Origin: Pseudomonadota bacterium
GTDB lineage: Bacteria > Desulfobacterota > Syntrophia > Syntrophales > JADFWA01
DNA: 12,203 nucleotides
Assembly: GCA_030610915.1 (NCBI GenBank)
Contig: JAUWQS010000020.1
Location: 1-12,203, forward strand
Direction of reading: 5' to 3'
The position numbers and the translations under genes were made by a program. Position 1 is the stretch's first letter. The number at the start of each line of letters is the position of its first letter. Of this stretch, positions 8,827 through 12,203 are shown piece after piece. The notes under the pieces are model-generated. The model ran no database searches and was not told where the DNA came from. It was given only the letters and a program-made list of their open reading frames with translations.

Positions 8827-9008
8827 TTCACCGCAGAGCTCGCAGAGAGCGCAGAGAAACTATTCTTGTAAGCCAGGAGCTAAAGTTGATTCGCTGACTG
8901 GATGATTTGTTTCCGGCAGTCACCCAATTGCCTAATTAACGAATCAACGAATTGTCTAACTTTTAACTGTTTTGTCATCTCTGCGGTCTCTGTGGTTTCT
9001 GTGGTGAA
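8827..9008. repeat. MITE-like non-coding element with 31-bp imperfect terminal inverted repeats
   Basis: The left end (8827-8857) and the reverse complement of the right end (8978-9008) both begin TTCACC and match at 25 of 31 positions by eye. Each arm is three tandem 9-nt units: cgcagagct, cgcagagag and cgcagagaa on the left (8832-8858), and tctctgcgg, tctctgtgg and tttctgtgg on the right (8978-9004). Inside are a perfect 9-bp inverted repeat, GTTGATTCG (8885-8893) with CGAATCAAC (8940-8948), and a 6-bp pair TGACTG/CAGTCA (8895-8900, 8917-8922). There is no ORF and no clear target-site duplication. Similar CAGAG-rich repeats are dispersed in several bacterial genomes (recalled, not searched). 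It starts 4 nt after the kinase stop and could fold in RNA and limit read-through. Confidence 0.6.
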
Positions 9009-9012
9009 TAGT

Positions 9013-9018
9013 TACAAT
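9013..9018 (+). promoter_or_regulatory. Possible -10 element of the lipoprotein operon
   Basis: TACAAT matches the sigma-70 -10 consensus at 5 of 6 positions and lies just outside the right end of the inverted-repeat element, 26 nt before the first lipoprotein gene. No convincing -35 was found 15-18 nt upstream, where the repeat arm sits. A promoter is expected here because the upstream gene is separated by 220 bp, but the exact site is a guess. Confidence 0.25.
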
Positions 9019-9033
9019 AAAAGCGCTGTTTAA

Positions 9034-9039
9034 AGGAGG
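9034..9039 (+). promoter_or_regulatory. Ribosome binding site deciding a GTG start
   Basis: AGGAGG, a perfect Shine-Dalgarno core, ends 4 nt before the GTG at 9044. It supports this non-ATG start, as does the lipoprotein signal peptide that begins directly at this codon. Confidence 0.75.
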
Positions 9040-9043
9040 AAAA

Positions 9044-9658
9044 GTGAGAAATTACAGGATATTGCTGATGATTTTATTTCTGGGAGCTGTCTTCTTACTG
9101 ACTAACTGCGCCCTGACGCCAAAGGTTGACCGGATGGCTGTAGATACGACTGTTGACATCAGCGGCCGCTGGAATGATGCCGATTCCAGAATGGTGGCGG
9201 ACGAGATGATCAAGGATTGTCTTGAACGGCCATGGCTGAATAGATTCAGTGACAGCCATGGCAGAAGGATTCCCACCGTTATTGTGGGCATGGTCAGAAA
9301 TCGGAGTCATGAACACATCAATGTCCAGACCTTTGTTAAGGATATGGAAAGTGCGTTGATCGACTCTGGTCGGGTTCAATTTGTAGCTTCAAAGGGGGAA
9401 CGTGGCCAGATCCGTGGGGAGAGGCTGGATATGGCAGCGCACGCCTCGGACGAAACTATGAAGGGGCCTGGTGAGGAGATCGGCGCGGACTTTATGCTGA
9501 TTGGAACAATAAATACCATCAGGGATGAAGTGGCAGGTAAAGCTGTGATGTTCTATCAGGTCAACCTTGAATTGGTTGCCATGGCCAATAATGTCAAGGT
9601 ATGGATCGGTGGAAAGAAGATCAAGAAGCTGATCGAGAAACGAAGATTTAAATGGTAG
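9044..9658 (+). CDS. LpoB-like lipoprotein (penicillin-binding protein activator family)
   Basis: A 204-residue protein starting at GTG. Residues 1-21 are a lipoprotein signal peptide (RNYR, then a hydrophobic stretch) and Cys22 in LLTNC is the likely lipidated residue; Asn at -1 is unusual, where Gly, Ala or Ser is typical. Ala at +2 suggests sorting to the outer membrane if the enterobacterial rule applies. The mature part resembles the LpoB/COG3417 family: DISGRWNDADSRMVADEMI near 38-56, PTVIVGMVRN, and a late GADFMLIGTI strand. Its length is close to that of E. coli LpoB, which activates the peptidoglycan synthase PBP1b from the outer membrane. No PBP gene is in the window, so that role is carried over by family only; the fold is also shared with other CsgG/TolB-like periplasmic proteins. 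It is the first gene of a three-lipoprotein operon; the next start is 9 nt after its stop. Confidence 0.85.
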   Translation: MRNYRILLMILFLGAVFLLTNCALTPKVDRMAVDTTVDISGRWNDADSRMVADEMIKDCLERPWLNRFSDSHGRRIPTVIVGMVRNRSHEHINVQTFVKDMESALIDSGRVQFVASKGERGQIRGERLDMAAHASDETMKGPGEEIGADFMLIGTINTIRDEVAGKAVMFYQVNLELVAMANNVKVWIGGKKIKKLIEKRRFKW

Positions 9659-9667
9659 TGTTGGAGT

Positions 9668-11038
9668 ATGAAACCTTCGCTACAGATCAAGCAAAAGAGG
9701 ATCGGCCCTTGCTGTCTTCTCATTTTATCGCTTTTTGTTATCTCATGCGCATCCAATATCAGATACTACTCACAACTTAATGAATATATGTATGCCGGGG
9801 ATTATGATTCCGCCTGCCGGCTGATAAAGGAAAGCAGGAAAGACTTTAAAAAACGAGATATCCTTCTCTATCATTTAGATGAAGGGATAGTAGCTCACTT
9901 TGCTTCCCGCTATGAAGAGAGCAACCAGAGCCTGTCCCAGGCGGATTCCATAATGGATGAACTCTATACAAGATCTCTTTCAAAGGAGGCTGTGTCTTTT
10001 GTGATTAACGATAATACAATTCCGTACAGGGGAGAGGATTTTGAAAGCGCCCTGGTGAATCTGTTTATGTCCCTGAACTATGCGAGTCTGGGTCTCTGGG
10101 ACGATGCCTTGGTGGAGGCAAGAAAAGTTGACAATAAATTGAATGTTCTCAACGCCCGGTATGAGGAAAACGAGAGGAATGTTTACAGGGAAGACGCCTT
10201 TATTCGTTTTTTAATGGGTGTCCTCTATGAAGCCCAGGGTGAGATCAACGATTCGTATATCTCCTATTGGAAGTCTCAAGAGATATACAGTACCGACTAC
10301 CTGCCAAACTATGGGGTCTCCCCGCCGGCCTTCCTGATTGAGAGTTTACTGCGCGCGGCACAAGCCATGGGTTTTCAGGAAGAGATGATGGAGATTCAGC
10401 GGGAATATCCGGATATCGCAATTGCGCGGCAGGTTATAAAAAAGGATATGGCAGAGGTTTATTTTATACACTATAATGGACCGGGGCCGGAAAAAGTTGA
10501 AGAATATTTTCTTGTTCCAATGCCTGACGGGTATATAATAAAGATAGCATATCCAAGGTTTGTGAAGAAAAGCTACGGTATCCGCGGCAGCAAAATACTG
10601 CTGAAGAATTTATCATCTTGCCATTCTTACAGTTTCGATACTGCGCTGATGGAGGATATTTCATCCATCGCCGTAAAGAATCTTGATAACAGGATCAATA
10701 GAATCAGGGCAAAGGCCATTGTTAGAATAACCGCGAAATACCTGACGGCAAGAGCGGCGGAGGAAGTGGCGAGGGAAAAGGGAGGCGACATTTTTGGCCT
10801 GATGGTCAGGGCTGCTTCACAGATTATTAGTCTAACAACGGAACACGCGGATATACGCCACTGGAGATTGCTGCCTTCAGAGATCAGGGTTGGCAGGGCG
10901 GTTATCGCTCCGGGAGAGTACGAGGGGGAAATATCGTTTGTGACCGCCGGCGGGACTGCTGTTGATTCCATTCATACGCCACGCTTCAGTGTAACAAAGG
11001 GAGAAAAGAAATTCTTCACATTCCGAACCCTTAATTAA
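9668..11038 (+). CDS. COG3014-like lipoprotein with TPR-like helical repeats
   Basis: A 456-residue protein of a family without an established function, recognised as COG3014-like. The signal peptide has a basic start (KQKR), a hydrophobic core and a lipobox ending in VISC, with lipidation expected at Cys27; Ala at +2 fits an outer-membrane location. Residues about 30-220 are helical and TPR-like, with paired small/aromatic patterns such as YAGDYDSA, FASRYEES and YEAQGEINDSY. The C-terminal half is mixed, with a beta-rich end (residues about 395-455). The ATG at 9668 is the only usual start in frame after the upstream stop, 9 nt away. The only GGAG lies 1 nt from the ATG, which is too close, so translation probably depends on coupling to the LpoB-like gene. 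By context it should act in the periplasm at the outer membrane with its two lipoprotein neighbours. Confidence 0.8.
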   Translation: MKPSLQIKQKRIGPCCLLILSLFVISCASNIRYYSQLNEYMYAGDYDSACRLIKESRKDFKKRDILLYHLDEGIVAHFASRYEESNQSLSQADSIMDELYTRSLSKEAVSFVINDNTIPYRGEDFESALVNLFMSLNYASLGLWDDALVEARKVDNKLNVLNARYEENERNVYREDAFIRFLMGVLYEAQGEINDSYISYWKSQEIYSTDYLPNYGVSPPAFLIESLLRAAQAMGFQEEMMEIQREYPDIAIARQVIKKDMAEVYFIHYNGPGPEKVEEYFLVPMPDGYIIKIAYPRFVKKSYGIRGSKILLKNLSSCHSYSFDTALMEDISSIAVKNLDNRINRIRAKAIVRITAKYLTARAAEEVAREKGGDIFGLMVRAASQIISLTTEHADIRHWRLLPSEIRVGRAVIAPGEYEGEISFVTAGGTAVDSIHTPRFSVTKGEKKFFTFRTLN

Positions 11039-11043
11039 TTTTT

Positions 11044-11048
11044 GGAGG
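11044..11048 (+). promoter_or_regulatory. Ribosome binding site of the LPP20-family gene
   Basis: GGAGG lies 9 nt before the ATG at 11058, in the 19-nt gap after the COG3014-like gene. It supports this start over the internal ATG seven codons further on. Confidence 0.7.
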
Positions 11049-11057
11049 GCGCATAAT

Positions 11058-12203
11058 ATGACTCGATTCTGGAGACAGATGAGGATAGCTTTTTTATTGT
11101 TTTCTGTTCTGGCCTTGTTAGCTGCCGCAGGGTGTGTAAAGAGACCAGGGATTCCTGTGGAAGAAATTCAGGAAAAGGCGGACAGGGCATTTGACGATTT
11201 AAGGGCTGAAGAGACAGGCCGGACGAGAATAGATTTTCCTGAAGAGAGAGGGAAAGAATGGACAGATCAGTTTGATGAAGGACAAAAAGAGGCCGCCCGG
11301 GTCATTACCGGCAAGAGACCGGATTGGGTGAATGGAGAAAGCGTCCGGTATCCCTCCTCTCTATATTTGACAGGGGTTGGGTATGATTCGGAACGCCGGT
11401 CGGCGGAGGATAAGGCCAGAGCCGAGATTGCCAGGATATTTTACAGTAATATAGATTCCCGAACCCGAACTTATCAGGGATATCTGCAAACCACATCTCA
11501 GGGAAAGACAAGAACAAAAGAGACCTTCGATATCGAGGGTATTACCAGGGTGTCAACTCAGAAGGTACTTTCGGGAGTGAAAATCTCCAATGTTTACAGG
11601 GAGACAGAACCGGAATTTCTTTTTTATGCCCTTGCCGTGCTGGACCGCCGTCAATCGGCGGAAATACTCCGGCATAAGATCCAAGAACTGGATCGGGATA
11701 TCAAAAGACTTTTCACCGGCGCGCAAGAGGAAGAGGATAAACTCGCCGGCATAAAAAAGCTCAAGGAGGCCATCCGGAAGCACATCTTGAGGGAAGCCTG
11801 TGACGCTGAACTTCGGATCGTTAACATATCCGGAGAGGGAACCCCCCCTAAAACCGGTTTCACTGAAATGAAAAATCGTCTGTCGGCAGTCCTGCTCAGG
11901 GATTTTTTGATTGCACTGTCGATTGAAGGCGACAGAGCTGATGAAATACGGGAGGCCCTTGTCCAGGGATTGAATCGGGAGGGATTTTCAGTTTCCGAGG
12001 ATATTGGCCGGGCGAATGTTCTGGTCAGGGGCGCCGTCGAGATCAAACCCATTGAGCATGGAACGCCGGAGTGGAAATATGTCCGGTGGAAGTCGCATTT
12101 CGATCTGGTGGACCGGAAAGGCGGAGCCGTATTTGGCAGCATCGGCAAGACGGGCAGGGAAGGACATGTTAACCTTTCGCAGGCCGAAGATCGAGCGGTT
12201 CGA
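11058..12203 (+). CDS. LPP20-family lipoprotein, C-terminus beyond window
   Basis: The frame is open for 382 codons from the ATG at 11058 to the right edge, so the gene is incomplete. Residues 1-25 form a lipoprotein signal peptide with a canonical lipobox LAAAGC (lipidation at Cys26; Val at +2). An acidic, charged linker (about 27-85) leads to the LPP20-type domain, recognised by RPDWVNG (about 87-93), LYLTGVGYDS and a following SAEDKARAEIARIF helix. A basic, helical stretch (about 195-240) and a second alpha/beta domain (about 245-382, ending GKTGREGHVNLSQAEDRAVR) follow; the latter resembles periplasmic modules found in FlgT-like and related envelope proteins, but this is a weak impression. 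LPP20 proteins include outer-membrane FlgP, part of flagellar basal discs; no flagellar genes are visible here, so the role is open. It is third in the lipoprotein operon. Confidence 0.8.
   Translation, partial: MTRFWRQMRIAFLLFSVLALLAAAGCVKRPGIPVEEIQEKADRAFDDLRAEETGRTRIDFPEERGKEWTDQFDEGQKEAARVITGKRPDWVNGESVRYPSSLYLTGVGYDSERRSAEDKARAEIARIFYSNIDSRTRTYQGYLQTTSQGKTRTKETFDIEGITRVSTQKVLSGVKISNVYRETEPEFLFYALAVLDRRQSAEILRHKIQELDRDIKRLFTGAQEEEDKLAGIKKLKEAIRKHILREACDAELRIVNISGEGTPPKTGFTEMKNRLSAVLLRDFLIALSIEGDRADEIREALVQGLNREGFSVSEDIGRANVLVRGAVEIKPIEHGTPEWKYVRWKSHFDLVDRKGGAVFGSIGKTGREGHVNLSQAEDRAVR

Noticed and set aside
8832..8858. Tandem 9-nt CGCAGAG units as a CRISPR-like array
   Set aside because: The units are contiguous, far too short and without spacers; they are better read as the arm of the inverted-repeat element.
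8824..8880. Intrinsic terminator after the kinase/HD-GYP gene
   Set aside because: No compact GC hairpin followed by a U tract is visible; only the long-range inverted repeat of the element could form a structure.
11653..12148. A 165-codon minus-strand open frame opposite the LPP20-family gene
   Set aside because: The plus-strand frame has a signal peptide, lipobox and LPP20 motifs, while the minus frame is Ser/Arg-rich low-information sequence without a family match.

Overview
The window looks like a piece of chromosome from a Gram-negative, moderately GC-rich bacterium. Three consecutive lipoprotein genes of outer-membrane type, a large modular Ser/Thr-kinase/HD-GYP signalling protein and an iterative-type polyketide synthase together suggest Desulfobacterota (former Deltaproteobacteria) or a neighbouring phylum. 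This placement is inferred from gene content only; no marker gene is present.

Layout. (1) Bases 1-3190, minus strand: the first 1063 residues of a large type I polyketide synthase, with a complete ketosynthase and acyltransferase. It runs off the left edge where an acyl carrier protein domain seems to begin. Sequence signatures around the ketosynthase resemble enediyne-type (PKSE) synthases rather than ordinary modular PKS. (2) Bases 3191-3372: a short AT-rich divergent control region built as a long imperfect inverted repeat around a 10-bp palindrome, with a similar promoter-like sequence facing each way. (3) Bases 3373-8823, plus strand: one 1816-residue signalling protein with a Ser/Thr kinase, AAA-type ATPase, long helical repeat region, GAF, PAS and HD-GYP phosphodiesterase domain. 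(4) Bases 8824-9043: a roughly 182-bp non-coding element with imperfect terminal inverted repeats, each made of three 9-nt units, followed by a possible promoter. (5) Bases 9044-12203, plus strand: a tight operon of three lipoprotein genes (LpoB-like, COG3014-like with TPR-like helices, LPP20 family), the last running off the right edge.

How they may work together. The mirrored promoters suggest that the polyketide synthase and the kinase/HD-GYP protein are controlled together. The signalling protein would couple protein phosphorylation and ATP-dependent conformational switching to breakdown of cyclic-di-GMP. The lipoprotein operon is probably a separate envelope module. Its three families tend to occur next to each other in other Gram-negatives (recalled, not searched), and apart from the LpoB analogy their joint function is not established. 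No RNA genes, CRISPR arrays, insertion sequences or phage genes were seen.
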